A DNA stretch of 64,000 nucleotides from Catonia carolina (lineage: Eukaryota > Arthropoda > Insecta > Hemiptera > Achilidae), in the NCBI GenBank assembly GCA_035578175.1, contig JAQMRL010000007.1, positions 45,451,391 through 45,515,390 of the forward strand, in the 5' to 3' direction. Both the position numbers and the translations under genes were made by a program. Below, in pieces: positions 11,700 to 23,570 of this stretch. The stretch's first letter is position 1. Each line of letters begins with the position of its first letter. Below the pieces are notes generated by a model. That model was not told the DNA's origin and made no database searches. It worked only from the letters and a program-made list of their open reading frames with translations.

Positions 11700-12199
11700 A
11701 TTATACTACTACTTTATAAAGACAAAGCGTGTTTTTTGTTCAGGCTAATCTCCAAAACTATGGAACGGATTTTCACGAAATTTTAACACCATATTCGTAT
11801 TTATATTCACAGCAATATTTTATTAAATTTTCAAAAATGATAACCCTAAAAGCCCTAATGAAGATTTTCATAAATATGTGTATATACTTGTGAGGACGTA
11901 TTGCTGTTGAAGTAGATGAAGAGGTTTGATGATGGTGAGAGACATACGCGGGGTAATTTATCAAAACGTTTTGTGTGCGTGCGTGCGTGCGTGCTTGTAT
12001 AGAATATGATGAGCAATGTTTGCAGACCGGAGTGAAGGTGCCCATCAGCGGCGTAACTAGGACTTGGCTTTGGAGGGGGGGATGGATCTGATTGAAGAGC
12101 ACACCAAACCGAACCCCGTAAAAAGCTGGGGGTCTGAGGGCCCTCACCCGGAAAAATTTAGAAATTTTTGTTCTCTAAAATGAGATTTCAGTGTTTTTA
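11700..12199. other. Possible older repeat remnants
   Basis: The text at about 11740-11785 (CTCCAAAACTATGGAACGG followed by a TTTTCACGAAAT block) and at about 12040-12080 (GGCGTAACTAGGACTTGG, then a G run) has the style of insect dispersed repeats, judged from general experience and not a match. A short GTGC/GTGCGTGC array lies at about 11974-11995. Confidence 0.25.
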
Positions 12200-13033
12200 T
12201 ATTATGTCCAAAGCTCCGTGGAACCTAGATCATAAACCGTCCTTTACACACACAAACACACACGCGCAACAGCCCCTTACCTGCCTTACCTGCGTTCTAC
12301 ATACTTCAGAAGTGAGTCACCTACCAGGCGCTTGACTGCAATACTACCATTTTAGTTATTATTTTTATCAAAATTGTATAATAATTTTCAAAATCTACGT
12401 ATTATTCCTTGAAAAATGAGTCCAAAGACTGTATCATGTGACAATCCTAAGCATTTCCGACGTTGAATTTCATTCTGACTGCCGTTGTTCAATAATATTA
12501 TAATAGATTTAACAATTATTATTATAAATGTAACAATTAATAGAATAATAAAAATGACAAATAAATAAATACAAAATATAAATTCAGTGCTATTTAATTT
12601 TATAAAAACGACAGTGTTAATCAAATATTATGGTTTGATAAGATTAACGGAATAAGATGTAATAATACAAGTATAAAAATAATAATATTCATTGTTAAAT
12701 TTATATTAATAATAATTGTTAAGTTGATTAATATTGTTGAACAACGGCAGTCAGAATGAAATCCGACATCAGAAATGCTTACGATTATCAAAATGGCACC
12801 GTGTTTGGACTCATTTATGAAGGAATAATATGTAGATTTTGAAAATTATTATACAATTTTGATAAAGATAATTACAACCAAACTGGTAGTTTTGCAGTCA
12901 AGTGCCTAGTAGGTGACCAACTACTGAAGCATATAGAACACCACTACGGCAGGTATAGGGGTGCTGTACGCGCCGGTGTGTGCGTGTAAGGGTCGGTTTA
13001 TGATGTAGGTTCCACGGAGCTGTGGATATATTA
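12200..13033. repeat. Large imperfect fold-back element of unknown family
   Basis: Left arm about 12200-12500 and right arm about 12730-13033 are inverted copies about 300 bp long with many substitutions. Matching landmarks are AGCTCCGTGGAACCT (12212) with its complement ending at 13021, and GCCGTTGTT (12481) with its complement ending at 12748. The arms stay collinear to within about 4 bp. The roughly 230-bp centre is extremely AT-rich. Outer boundaries are not sharp and no target duplication was found. No coding similarity was seen. It may be an old fold-back or MITE, or an inverted dimer of an unnamed repeat. Confidence 0.8.
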
Positions 13034-14120
13034 TAGAACATAATTTTAGTCAAAGTACAACAATTTTTTTAATAATGCTTTACTAGAAAACTATAGGTAT
13101 TAATCAAAAGTATCTTGACTCTTTTAGAATAAAAAACAATGTAGTAAATCCTGCCTTCTAATGAAAATATAGCAATTTTTACCAAATATTTGTAATGTTT
13201 TCTGTTTTATACATTTAGGAATCTACTCCTATTAGTTTTACAAACGTAGGACACCAGTACCTTAACAAGAATTAAATAAAAATAAATAACTAAGTTAAAA
13301 TAGGGAGCAATAATAATACACGAAATTTTGCTTTATTATATGAATGTATTTTAGAAGAACATGGCTGCATTTAACATTTGTTACAGAAAGTCAAAGGGAA
13401 GGTATTTCACTCTAAAAATATTATTTTGTGAATTTTCTTAATTCACCCCAAATTTATTTTGTCCATGAATATTTGGTTTTCAGTTTTTTATTTTTGTACA
13501 TATAAGTCCCCTTATATAAACTTCCAATTTTAATTTGGTATAGATACTTATCTTTCAGTCACAAAGATCATCATACAATTAAAAGTTTTTATATATAATT
13601 AGTGACTGGTTTTTTAAAAATTTTATCTGTATTTTTAGCAATTTTGGACATCGTTATGAAAGTAATTTTCTAGAACATTCGTTTTGTAACAGAAATTTTT
13701 TTATAGGGTGGAGGCTTCGATGGTGAACCATAATGACAAGTAACAAGTAAAAGAAACAAGTTGAATTGCAGTTATACGATATTTTTTACATTTTTAGGGT
13801 TCTTGGGGAAGGGTTCTATTTCCTTCATAGTTACGGCTGGTGCCCATCAACAGTTCTTATTAAAGGTCACTTCAGTAGCGTATATTGTACTTTCAAGTCA
13901 AAAGAAATCCTGAACGAAGTTAGGCTGTCGGGAAAATATCAGTCGATTATAAGACAGGTAACCGCGTCATACAAGTAAAATTTCAGAGTTTTTGGTGACT
14001 ATGCAACAGGCGATAATGACCGTCAGTGAACATTTTAAAGCACATCTTTGCAGCTGAGTGTGAATAATAATAAGTGCGGCGATAATAACTAAATTCATCT
14101 TCCGTAGGCATGTGCACTTT
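13034..14120. other. Unrecognised AT-rich sequence
   Basis: No gene or repeat identified. A 70-codon frame at 13766-13978 has no known relative. Confidence 0.3.
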
Positions 14121-15068
14121 TTACTTTCTCTTGCCTATATGAATATATAGGAAGGAAAGTATTGTTTTCATGTCGATTTTTCGAAATCGAGTTTTCACCG
14201 GATCTATACGTTTTCAGACCCCCTGAACCCAAAAAACATGTTTTTAGCGATTGGTCTGTGTGTGTGTCTGTGTGTGTGTGTGTCTGTGTGTGAACAGAAT
14301 ATCTCAAGAACGGAACATCGTACGAACTTGAAACTTGAAACTTAAGTTACATACTACTACCGGACGCGACACGAACATTTTCATCAAAATCGGTCAACCG
14401 GAAGTAGTAGTTTATTCGTATAATTTTTCAGTTTTTTGCGATTTTCTCAAAAACTGGTCCTACGATTTTTTTTAAAATCGCCTATTTTACTCAATTTTTT
14501 ATTCTCTACAAGATAGGGTAGGCGCCATGTTTGCTGAAATTCTCGGTGAGGCTGTTTTTACGTAAAAACGTTGTTTTTTTAAGATTACGGCTTTAATATA
14601 AATTTTAGCGCAAAAACTTATATAATAAAAGTTGTAGAGAATTTAAAAACCTACAACTTCTGTTTCATACATTTTTTTGTATAACGCTTAGTTTAGCGGT
14701 AATTTGCGATTTTCTGTTTTTTTTCTCACGAAAACGTGAGAAAAATCGATTTTTTTAACATTTCGGTCTTAGTATGCATTTTACGACAAAAGTGTATATA
14801 ATTAAATTTATAGAAAATTAAAATATCTACAACTTTTGTTTAGAGCATTTTTCTCTACAGAGCCTAGTTTAGCGTGAAAGCGTGATTTTCCGTATTTTTA
14901 AGCCAAACTGAGTTCGATTGTCATTTTGCGTCATTCACTCATGATTAAAATAAGGTTATGTTTTTGAGGTTAGTTTTTGTTCATTTCTAATGTTTTAATA
15001 CTAATGTTAGGTTTATTATTAATTATTTGCAATGGCAAGAGAAAGTTGTGTGAGTGTTTCACACCAGA
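14121..15068 (+). mobile_element. Family-A element, near full length
   Basis: Reference copy in plus orientation. It starts TTACTTTCTCTTGCC and folds at once into a hairpin with GGAAGGAAAGTA. It continues through a block with AAAACATGTTTTTAGCGATT, a GT microsatellite (about 14263-14292), a block with TCATCAAAATCGGTCAACCG, several AGTTGTAGA/TCTACAACT inverted pairs, and ends GGCAAGAGAAAGTTGTGTG then GAGTGTTTCACACCAGA. Thus CTTTCTCTTGCC is terminal at one end but lies about 30 bp inside the other. No transposase is encoded. Best guess: a non-autonomous Helentron-type (HINE) element; a fold-back or MITE-like identity is possible. Confidence 0.85.
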
Positions 15069-15276
15069 TTTTTTATTTTACATCCACTTGTAGCATTCAG
15101 TTTCCTACGTAAAAATACGTTGTACGTACGTGCAGCACTGATTCTAGTCATTGTAGTTGCATACATTCTTATATTTTCTCCTCCTTATTTCAGTACGTAC
15201 ACAAACAAGAATTATTAAACAGATAAAAATACTAACTGAATTGTTTGCATCCTATTCTACCACTACATAAAATGTT

Positions 15277-15660
15277 TTGTCTAGGTCATCAGCCGATAGG
15301 CTCGTTTGAACCTTTAGAGGCATTACTAAGTAAAACTAGGAAAGAGGTGGTTTACTATTGTCTTCCTCACTCAGTGGAAAAGTGTGCTTATCAGCAAGTC
15401 AGGCCCTCTGAAAATAATCAACTTACTACCCTGAAAATGACACCTTTACTTCATTCACTACAGGGTCTGGCAGTATAATGAAATTCGTTACTCTCAGAGA
15501 AGATAACTCCGACTAGTGACTTTTACACCTCTACCTCTTCTGTTCTTAAATGCTTCAGTCTTATAATTGGCTGACCATGTGATAAGAAACATAAATATTT
15601 TGTGTAGCTCTGGTACTAGCAGATCGAGTGTAAATAATTTAACATTTCACTTGCCTGTTC
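15277..15660 (-). mobile_element. Family-B retroposon, first unit of a tandem dimer
   Basis: Minus-strand copy. In plus-strand order it runs from TTGTCTAGGTCATCAGCC (the family 3' end) to the head region near 15655. It lacks the extreme 5' end and abuts the next unit after about 6 bp. Confidence 0.85.
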
Positions 15661-15666
15661 ACAATT

Positions 15667-16056
15667 TTGTTTAGGTCATCAGCCGAAAAGCTGGTTTGAA
15701 CCTGTAAAGGTTATACTAAGTAAAACGAGGAGTGAGGTGGTTTATCATTGTCTTCCTCGCTGAGTAAAAAAGTACACTTATCAGCATGCCGGGCCCTCTG
15801 AAAAGCAGATATTTTCCGCTCTGCAAGTGACACCTTCACTTCATTCACTACAGGGTCTGGCTGTATAATAAAATTCATTACTTTAAGAGGAGATAACTCT
15901 GATTAGTATCTTTTTTACCTCTACCTCTTCTGTTCTTAAATGATTCAGACATTTAATTGGCTGACCATGTGATAAGAAACAGAACTATTTACTTTAGCCC
16001 TGCAACGAACAGATTGAATGTAAATAATTTGTCACTTCACCTGTCTGTTATGGGCA
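15667..16056 (-). mobile_element. Family-B retroposon, second unit of a tandem dimer
   Basis: A complete minus-strand copy ending with the reverse of the 5' end (CTGTCTGTTATGGGCA). It is in the same orientation as the unit at 15277 and directly joined to it. The two units differ at many sites, so they either inserted separately at one spot or duplicated long ago. Confidence 0.87.
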
Positions 16057-16844
16057 ACCTGTACACAATATAGACATTTAAATACGTGAAAACCGAACCA
16101 AATACTTCGTATTCACATGTGCAGTCTTCACATAGACACACAATAATACTTTTAAGTCGGCATGTAGTGTTGCAGAGAGCTCAAAAGTTGGCAAAAGATA
16201 TTTACGTATTTATTTAAAGTTAAAATGGCATTACGACTTTAAATATAAGTTATTTTTGATACATTCAAGGCATATACCCTTTTGCGAACCATATTTCGTA
16301 CGTAAAATCCAATTACATCGTATTAAACTCAATAAAGTAGACAACTAAAGAAGCCGTAGATAATCGAGAGAGTTTCTAAAAACAAACACCCAGCATACAA
16401 CCAATCATAGAATCCCTCCAAATTTTTAGAAAGCATCAAAAATAAAATACATTAGTAAATTCTTCTTTTAATTTAATTACTGTACCTGATAGTGGTTGGA
16501 TCGCAAACAGGTATTCCTCCAGAATACTAATTTCTCGCTTTATATTCTTATTATTTACTAATTTTATTTACGTAATAATTGTTTTATGGTTTATTATTAT
16601 TTAATTTATAATTACATACAAATTTTTAAATATTATATTGGGCTACTAACATTTTGTTACAATGTTTACTACTCTTGCTTACATTTAGTAAAATTTACGA
16701 GAATAATAAAAATGTCAAAATAATATGTTCACTACGTAGGATGTACATGAAAAATATTTATAATTTATGTGAAAGAATGTAAAATTTTTAACTGCTTTGT
16801 TTGCGATTAACAAAATATTATTATTATTATTTCTGTAGTTTTGT
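16057..16844. other. Unrecognised AT-rich sequence
   Basis: No gene or repeat family recognised; short ATT runs near 16815-16830. Confidence 0.3.
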
Positions 16845-16945
16845 TACGAGGGTTATCCAGAAAATAACCTCCATTTTGAAATAAAAAGTAAACGAGTGAA
16901 GATACAAAAACTTTATTATATACATATTAAAACTACAGTTTTTCT

Positions 16946-17242
16946 CTATTTTTCGACATAGTCGCCGAACAGATTCAAGCACTTGTCGTACCTTGGAACA
17001 GTCTTTGAAATACCCTGTGCATAAAAATCTGCCGCCTGTGAATGTAGCCAACCATTCACGGCGTTTTGAAGCTCTTCGTCATTGGCGAACCGCTGAGATG
17101 CAAGCCACCGCTTCATGTTCGGGAACAGGTGAAAGTCACTAGGAGCCAAGTCCGGGCTGTATGGGGGATGATCAAAAACGTCCCATTTAAACTTGGCCAA
17201 AAATTCATTTGTTTTCTCGCCCTCATACAGCTCGAAGAACAA
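16946..17242 (-). pseudogene. Mariner transposase C-terminal fragment (left arm)
   Basis: Minus-strand reading of about 98 codons. It contains LAKFKWDVFDHPPYSPDLAP, the SPDLAPSD block around the third catalytic aspartate of mariner transposases, and ends FGDYVEK. The mariner family protein is about 345 residues; the helix-turn-helix region and the first two catalytic residues are missing. The reading crosses the spacer and carries a few residues (LYEGEKTN) absent from the right arm, so this side is the original sequence. Confidence 0.9.
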
Positions 17243-17505
17243 ATGAACTTTTGGCCAAGTTTAAATGGGACGTTTTTGATCATCCCCCATACAGCCCGGA
17301 CTTGGCTCCTAGTGACTTTCACCTGTTCCCGAACATGAAGCGGTGGCTTGCATCTCAGCGGTTCGCCAATGACGAAGAGCTTCAAAACGCCGTGAATGGT
17401 TGGCTACATTCACAGGCGGCAGATTTTTATGCACAGGGTATTTCAAAGACTGTTCCAAGGTACGACAAGTGCTTGAATCTGTTTGGCGACTATGTCGAAA
17501 AATAG
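17235..17505 (+). pseudogene. Mariner transposase C-terminal fragment (right arm)
   Basis: The same C-terminal reading as the left arm, on the plus strand, differing at one or two residues (ELLAKF for EFLAKF). It is the inverted duplicate. The apparent upstream start codon lies in the other arm read backwards and is meaningless. It cannot encode an active transposase. Confidence 0.9.
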
Positions 17506-17606
17506 AGAAAAACTGTAGTTTTAATATGTATATAATAAAGTTTTTGTATCTTCACTCGTTTACTTTTTATTTCAAAACGGAGGTTATTTTCTGGATAACC
17601 CTCGTA

Positions 17607-20426
17607 AATAATACTCATGTACAATAATGTTTATTTTAAAAATCAGACATCTTCAGAAGTGTCGTCTTGGCCATTACCCTGTAGGATGATCGTTATCAGT
17701 AGGCCGGCCCATTTGTTTGTAGCTTTTAACAAAAGTGAACAAAAAATTTTTGAAAGTTCTTTTTTATTTTACGCATGTTGGAAATAAAAGAATGCTACAG
17801 ATAAGCAGGAGTTGGAATAAATCTTCATTCATTTTTGAGCGGTTACAATATCGTGACTTAAGCTACCGATATTATTTAAAATTTTTGTTACATGACTCTT
17901 GCGCATCCGTTTTTTAATTGTCTGATAGGAAGCTAACCTGATTGTATTATTTCAGGGAAGTACGGATATATTGCACGTAGGAATGATTGCACGAAGCCAG
18001 ATATGTCTTGCTTCAGTTTACTTTGCAGGGAAAGATCTTCGGAGAAGGAGACCCCGGATGGAAGAAGGACATCGTGGTTAATTAGGACCTGTTTCAACAA
18101 AGAAGAATAAGAAGGGATGTACTGAGCATAGTGAGTAACTTGCTGTACCACGGATACTTTGTTACAAAGTAAACATGAAAAAGTGTCGTTAGCGAACAGG
18201 CTTAATTTGTCGACATCTATTTTCGTGACCATAGAAGTTACCATCAACGTGATTTCTTTTAAGAGTCCTCGTCAGTTTTTGTTGTTTCTGTTTTCTCAAA
18301 AAATTCCTTAGATATGTTTTTGTCATTCGTATTACTGAATCACGGTTCGGTGGATCGACTATTAATCCGCATCTTTTGAATTCAGTTTTCGTTTAAGCCA
18401 CTATTTCTTCATCGTTTCCTCCGGCTTCAAACTTCTGGGAATACAAAATCGCTGCATATTGCCAATTTTTTTTACAAATTCTAAATCTATGTTTTATTCT
18501 ACATTTTGTCTCTTACCAAATAAATTTATAATTTACCTTAAACCGTGTAAATGTTTTTCAAATTTCCATACCTTGTCCTTTTCGAAATTTTATTTGTTTT
18601 ATAAATTCAGATTTCAAAAAAAAAATTGTTTTTCCGAACTCTTTGCTTTAACTCAATGTACTTTCAGCTCTTTTCTCGTAACAAACTTTTCGTGAGAACG
18701 CGTTCATACAATAAAAAATAACTTAAATTTAGGAATACAGGTCACATTTGAGCAAGATATTAAATCAGTTCCATAATTAGCAATAAGTTAAATTTACAAA
18801 ATTATTGTAAAATAAAAACCAGGATCTGAAGCGGCAAGGTGTTTAAACATATCGCTCTTTAATAAATTTACGTAAAAAATTCAAGCATATGCGACTTTTA
18901 TTTTGTAACACTGTATAAAATTTCATTTGGTGTACTGTTAGTAATACTGTATTAATAATACATCAATAAATATTTACAGGTTAAGCCTTCATCATCAACT
19001 TTACTAATAACTACAGAATTAACTTTCAGCGACTACCCAAAGAGTAGACTTAACTCTCTCCAAAGTAGCACATTTATTTCACTACTGAAAACGTAATTAT
19101 ACTAAATCACAGGGGTGTTGATAAGGGAGTAGGGAGGAAAAAATGTTGCCCTGAACAAGTTTTTTAATTTTTCCAAAATTTAGTTTATTGACTTATGGGT
19201 TTTCTAAAATGACCGATTCATTTATGTTTACATTATTATACTATACTATCGTATTTTTTATATCATTAGTAAGTACAGTCGGACCTCCACATATCGAAAT
19301 TATAATTATATTTGATTCGGTTTAAATATTCCTTATAAAAAATTTGATCTTTAGAAACTTCGATAAAGAGAAACACTGTTTTTTTTCTCATTAAGACTGC
19401 TACTTATATTACTTCAGATTACTCTACCGTAACCATATTGGCTAAAAAACAGTATTTGTTTACAATAAAGTTTGTTTTATTGTAGAGTCTGTCTACGCTA
19501 AGAGTACTCCGACGTAGGCAACCAGCAATACAAGTGAGCATGCGTATTAATTAAAAATACGCACAGCATGATCAAAAACAAAATTCCAGACAACACTAAT
19601 TCGCTCTAAGATTAATAAACGTCAGCTGTATTGACTGATCCCACAGCCAAGTTTGCTGACGTGGTACACATTTCGATCAGCAAAACTGACTCAACAAATG
19701 TTACACGGTTAGTGAAGGGTCTGTACCGACCAAAAAAATTAAAGAATATTCCTGAAAAACGTCTTTAATCGTCTCGAAACAACTCGCATCATTTAAAGTT
19801 TTATCTGTTTTAAAATATTTAACTTCATTTCGATCTCGGGAAAAATTAATTGAAAATTGTTGCTGCAAAATATTTGGTAAAAGTGATTCGGTTTAAAAAA
19901 GGGTGTCGAAATCAGCGGATTGTCATACCTATAGACCGTTCCACTCTGTACGATTCGCTTATCGATTAAATTGATTAAATCAGTGGGCAGAAAAAATATT
20001 GCACGAAAGTTAGCACAGAGCGAATTGGTTGCCGGGTTGGCATCTGACAAGTTTCTAGTGGAAAGAAGGAACGAAATTAATTAACGAATGAAAGTAGAGG
20101 GGAAAAGGCAGAGGCCAAGAAGTAGTGAAGTAGTGAAGTAGATGAAAGGATGGGGTGATCTTTGTTGCCGTACTACTTAAACAACCGTCTACAGTATTTT
20201 CACTTGTCTGTTTGCTCATGTTCTTCTCATTATATCATAATATCCTACATACGTACGATCCGATGTTTCTAATTATTCGCTATGATTATTCAGGCACGCC
20301 TCAAGTGGATGCGTTTGCCAACCACTGAAATATTTCTCTTCAATATTAATTATTTTTGTTTTTGAATACGATTCGTTTAAGTAAACCAAATCTCTTACGC
20401 CTGATCATCTAGCAGCGTCTTTCAAG
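17607..20426. other. Long unrecognised stretch
   Basis: About 2.8 kb without recognised repeats. The only frame of any interest is the minus-strand one at 17933-18247, listed separately. A 3x GAAGTAGT short tandem lies near 20120. Confidence 0.35.
17933..18247 (-). other. Open frame of unknown status (possible exon)
   Basis: A frame of about 103 codons from the minus-strand ATG near 18244, with fairly protein-like composition and cysteines at LLCNK. It ends at CAG|GTTAGC, a plausible splice donor overlapping the stop. I recognise no domain. In AT-rich DNA a chance frame of this size is quite possible; no upstream acceptor of good quality was seen. Confidence 0.15.
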
Positions 20427-20446
20427 CACATCACACAAAACCAAAT

Positions 20447-20777
20447 CTTCGTAAATAACTGTTTTATATCACATGGTCAGCCAATTAAATGACTGAATCA
20501 TTTAAGAACAGAAGAGGTAGAGGTGCAAAAGACACTAATCAGAGTTGTCTCCTCTGAAAGTAATGAATTTCATTATACAGCCAGACCCTGTGGTGAATGA
20601 AGTGAAGGTATCATTTGCAGAGTGGAAAATCTGTGCTTTTCTGAGGGCCTGGCATGCTGATAAGCGTAATTTTTCACTCAGTGAGGAAGGCATTGGTAAA
20701 CCACCTCACTCCTTGTTTTACTTAGTAAAACCTCTAGAGGTTCAAACCAGCTTTTCGGCTGATGACCTCAACAACAA
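20447..20777 (+). mobile_element. Family-B retroposon, 5'-truncated
   Basis: It lacks the first 60 or so bases of the family and ends with the shared 3' end GATGACCTCAACAACAAC. It is flanked by an imperfect 20-bp duplication (CACATCACACAAAACCAAAT at 20427-20446 against 20778-20797, 17 of 20 matching). 5' truncation, a fixed 3' end and target duplications are the marks of target-primed reverse transcription. It holds a long version of the family's open frame (20545-20808). Confidence 0.87.
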
Positions 20778-20797
20778 CACATCACGAAAAATCAAAT

Positions 20798-23397
20798 ATA
20801 TGCTATAAATTAATTGCTTCGAGGACGAACGGCTTGCAAACACATCACACAGATATTGATTTTTTTAGTCAATAAATTTTTCTTTACTTTTCATTTTGTA
20901 ACAAATTTTAGAAAACCTATTGAAAAACAAATGGACAAAGAAATTAATTTTGTTTTAAACTTAACGCCGCTTCACCAACGTTTTATTTGATGAAGTGAAA
21001 GTATCGTTGGTGATTGCTGAAGGTGACAACAGGTGCTTATCTCCAATTTAAACGATATACGATTAAACCTATTCCTCGATGTTCATTGTTAATGTACACC
21101 TAGGCATAAAACTAACTCTACTCTGATCGTCTCGTATAAAAATTTACAGATCTTAACATTATTTTTAAATTTGCGAGAAAGTTATATAATATATCGTGGC
21201 TGTTGTAATCGTTTAACAATGGAAAGCGAGACACAAATCTTTAAATCCGGTGCGACGATATCGCAAATATTTCGGACAGAAATGAGTAATAAATTGCAAT
21301 GAGATTTAAATATTGAAATTCTCCCGAGTGATAAACGAATACGGGCCTAAATTTCAGCGACCTATTTCAAGCGAATCGATAAAATCTAACCAAACGAATA
21401 TAGTGAAGTCTATATTTAATTTTTACTAGTTTCATCCTCTTAGCCTTCCTCTTTAGCCTTTTTTTTTTGGTTGCCCTCCGTGTTATCGTTTTACTGAGCT
21501 TCTGACCGAGGTCGGGTCGTTGTAACTGCTTTCCTTTTTCACCATTTCTCTCCGCCTGTGAGTATCTCTATCCAAGCAATTTCCTTTCTATTTTTGCATT
21601 TTTTATTCTATTTCCTGACCACGTTCTACTCTGCCTTTCTCTCTTACATATACTTGCTTCAGCAGTTCTTCGCCTATACCGTTTCTTCAGTCTCCTTCAA
21701 AGTTTTCTTTGCCCTTATCGACCGACACTATAAGGTGGGCTCTTCGTCTACTTAAAGAATCGGAAGAAGAGGCACGGAAACATGCAAGTCTATAATGTTC
21801 TGCGCATTTTTTTCTTCTTGTACGTGAATCAAATGTTTTCGAGAACACCACATTATATATTTTCTTAACGGACCCAGAAATTTAGTTAATGAGGGAAATT
21901 TAATTACAACAATTTGAGCTGTTTTTAAATTTGGAATTTTTTATTTTCGCAAGGGGTAAAGGTAGGCGTACCCTTGAATTTGGAGCCGATGTATCGAATG
22001 TGTTCGATGTTACCACTTGCATCCAATCGGTGTACCGGTTTTAGCTATACACATAAACACACTAGTTTTTCTTCAGCAGCTCATCAGTAAAACATACAAA
22101 AAATTAAAATTAAAAGTTACTTAATTCAAAATTTTGCAGTCAGATTACATTTGAAGAGTATTTGGAGTAAGGTCATTTAACAACTCGTGTCCACAATAGA
22201 CGGTAATTTGTTGTAATTGTAGTGTTTTTGTTTTTTTTACCATTCTCGTGGGTCCAAAACTTATTCTAAATAAAAAAACGATTTAAGAAAAGACAAGTTT
22301 TTATTAATCATATTATTGTTTGATTTAATAAAATTATAAAAATGATTTTAAATTTGGAAAATAATTAATTGTAATGTTAAAATTGTACGGTAGCAGGAAA
22401 TCTTACCAATCCACTAGGTTTTATTTGTGTTAAGTAAATCTTCTTGATTAATACTTTTTCACTTTGTAGACACCATTGCGGTCAGTACCCTAATAACTAT
22501 CGTTGTACATATCTTTTGAAAATGACACGTGCTGTGCTCCTTTTCGCGAATTTTAAATTTCAAAATGTAAAATACAGAATGTTATATCTGAGAGGAAAGT
22601 TTTTGCATGAACGTTCAATCTTTCGGTTTGAAAAGTTTGCGGTTATTGTGTCGTATAATTTTGTATATGGAAAAAATATCGAGATGTTTGGTCGTGTTAC
22701 CCCACTGCGTGACCCCACAGAAGAGAGTAGCCGTGAATATGCCGCAATCACTTAAAACAACTGATGGAGTGAGAAGAGTAAACAATTTTCCAACCGATAT
22801 TCATTTGAAAGGGTCCAATCAATGTGCAATGTGACCGAGTGTCTGTTCCACATAAAACCTGAGTAAAGGAAGGAAACAAAACGTACTATGATTTCCATGT
22901 TTAAGGAGTTTACAATCGAAAGAGTTATCAGTATTGCGTGGGCTTCTGATATACAATTGCGGCCCTTTACTACCCATTACATGCATCCATAAAATTATAC
23001 TTCTGTAACCAGAAAATAGAGCGACATAATAACTGATAAATCGACGGCAACAAAACTACATCGAATGTAACAATTCTATTAAAATTAAACTGTTAAATTA
23101 AATTATTAAGTCTTTACAAAATCCAGACTGCAGAGATTCCGTTTGAAAAACCAAGGTAAAAATTTTAAGAACATAACAAGTCCGGCTGAAACGAAAAAAA
23201 CAGTGGAATAGCTTAAAACGCTTCCAGGTTTTCAGGAAAACAAATAAACAATAATTTCCCGAATGGCACTTTTTAAAAAGTGAAATTTTAGGTATAAGGG
23301 CTTTATCATTTAATATCGAACTTCATTTCTTCCTATTTCCATTCAATTTTATTGTAAGACGTTAACAACTTCGTCGCTCATAAAACATAATGTCAAC
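20798..23397. other. Unrecognised stretch
   Basis: About 2.6 kb without identified repeats or genes. A pyrimidine-rich tract lies at 21420-21620. The frames at 22444-22834 are short, overlapping and unrecognised. Confidence 0.35.
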
Positions 23398-23570
23398 GGC
23401 TGGCCCGTTGGTATAGTGATTGGCGAAACTTCTACCAGGCTTATAACAAGGGTACAGGTTCAATTCCCAGCCAAGTTTGGAATTTCTTCATCACTCACTA
23501 TTTCTAACATCCGACATCGTCTGCATCAGCCTTGATGTACGTAACAGTCAAGCTTCAAACAAAGAATAAA
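23398..23570 (+). mobile_element. tRNA-derived SINE, second head type
   Basis: The head starts GGCTGGCCCGTTGGTATAGTG (acceptor-like strand plus A box) and continues to the B box GGTTCAATTCC followed by CAGCC, so the GGCTGG start can pair with CCAGCC as in a tRNA acceptor stem. The 3' domain contains CGTCTGCATCAG and AACAGTC, shared with the other SINEs here, but the tail is degraded (AAAGAATAAAAT). No clear target duplication. Confidence 0.82.

Larger units (their letters stand above)
16847..17604. mobile_element. Palindromic mariner made of two 3' ends
   Basis: Two 367-bp arms (16847-17213 and 17238-17604) are exact inverted copies apart from three mismatches by my alignment and no gaps, around a 24-bp spacer. 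Each arm is the 3' part of a mariner element: terminal repeat CGAGGGTTATCCAGAAAATA, 3' untranslated region and the transposase C-terminus. TA duplications flank it (16845-16846, 17605-17606). The 5' end of the parent element is absent. The TA duplication suggests it inserted as a unit in its present form, and the near identity of the arms means it is young. Its RNA or single strand could form a very long hairpin. Confidence 0.95.

Noticed and set aside
14121..15068. Classical Helitron identity for family A
   Set aside because: Although the minus orientation begins with TC, I found no CTRR-type 3' end and no consistent A-T target, so only the looser Helentron-like hypothesis is kept.
17066..17385. 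Two identical 90-codon frames on opposite strands (17066-17338 plus, 17113-17385 minus)
   Set aside because: They are antisense shadows of the mariner C-terminal frame, duplicated by the palindrome.
23398..23475. A true tRNA gene
   Set aside because: A and B boxes and acceptor-like pairing are present, but the cloverleaf is imperfect and the sequence continues into the shared SINE 3' domain.
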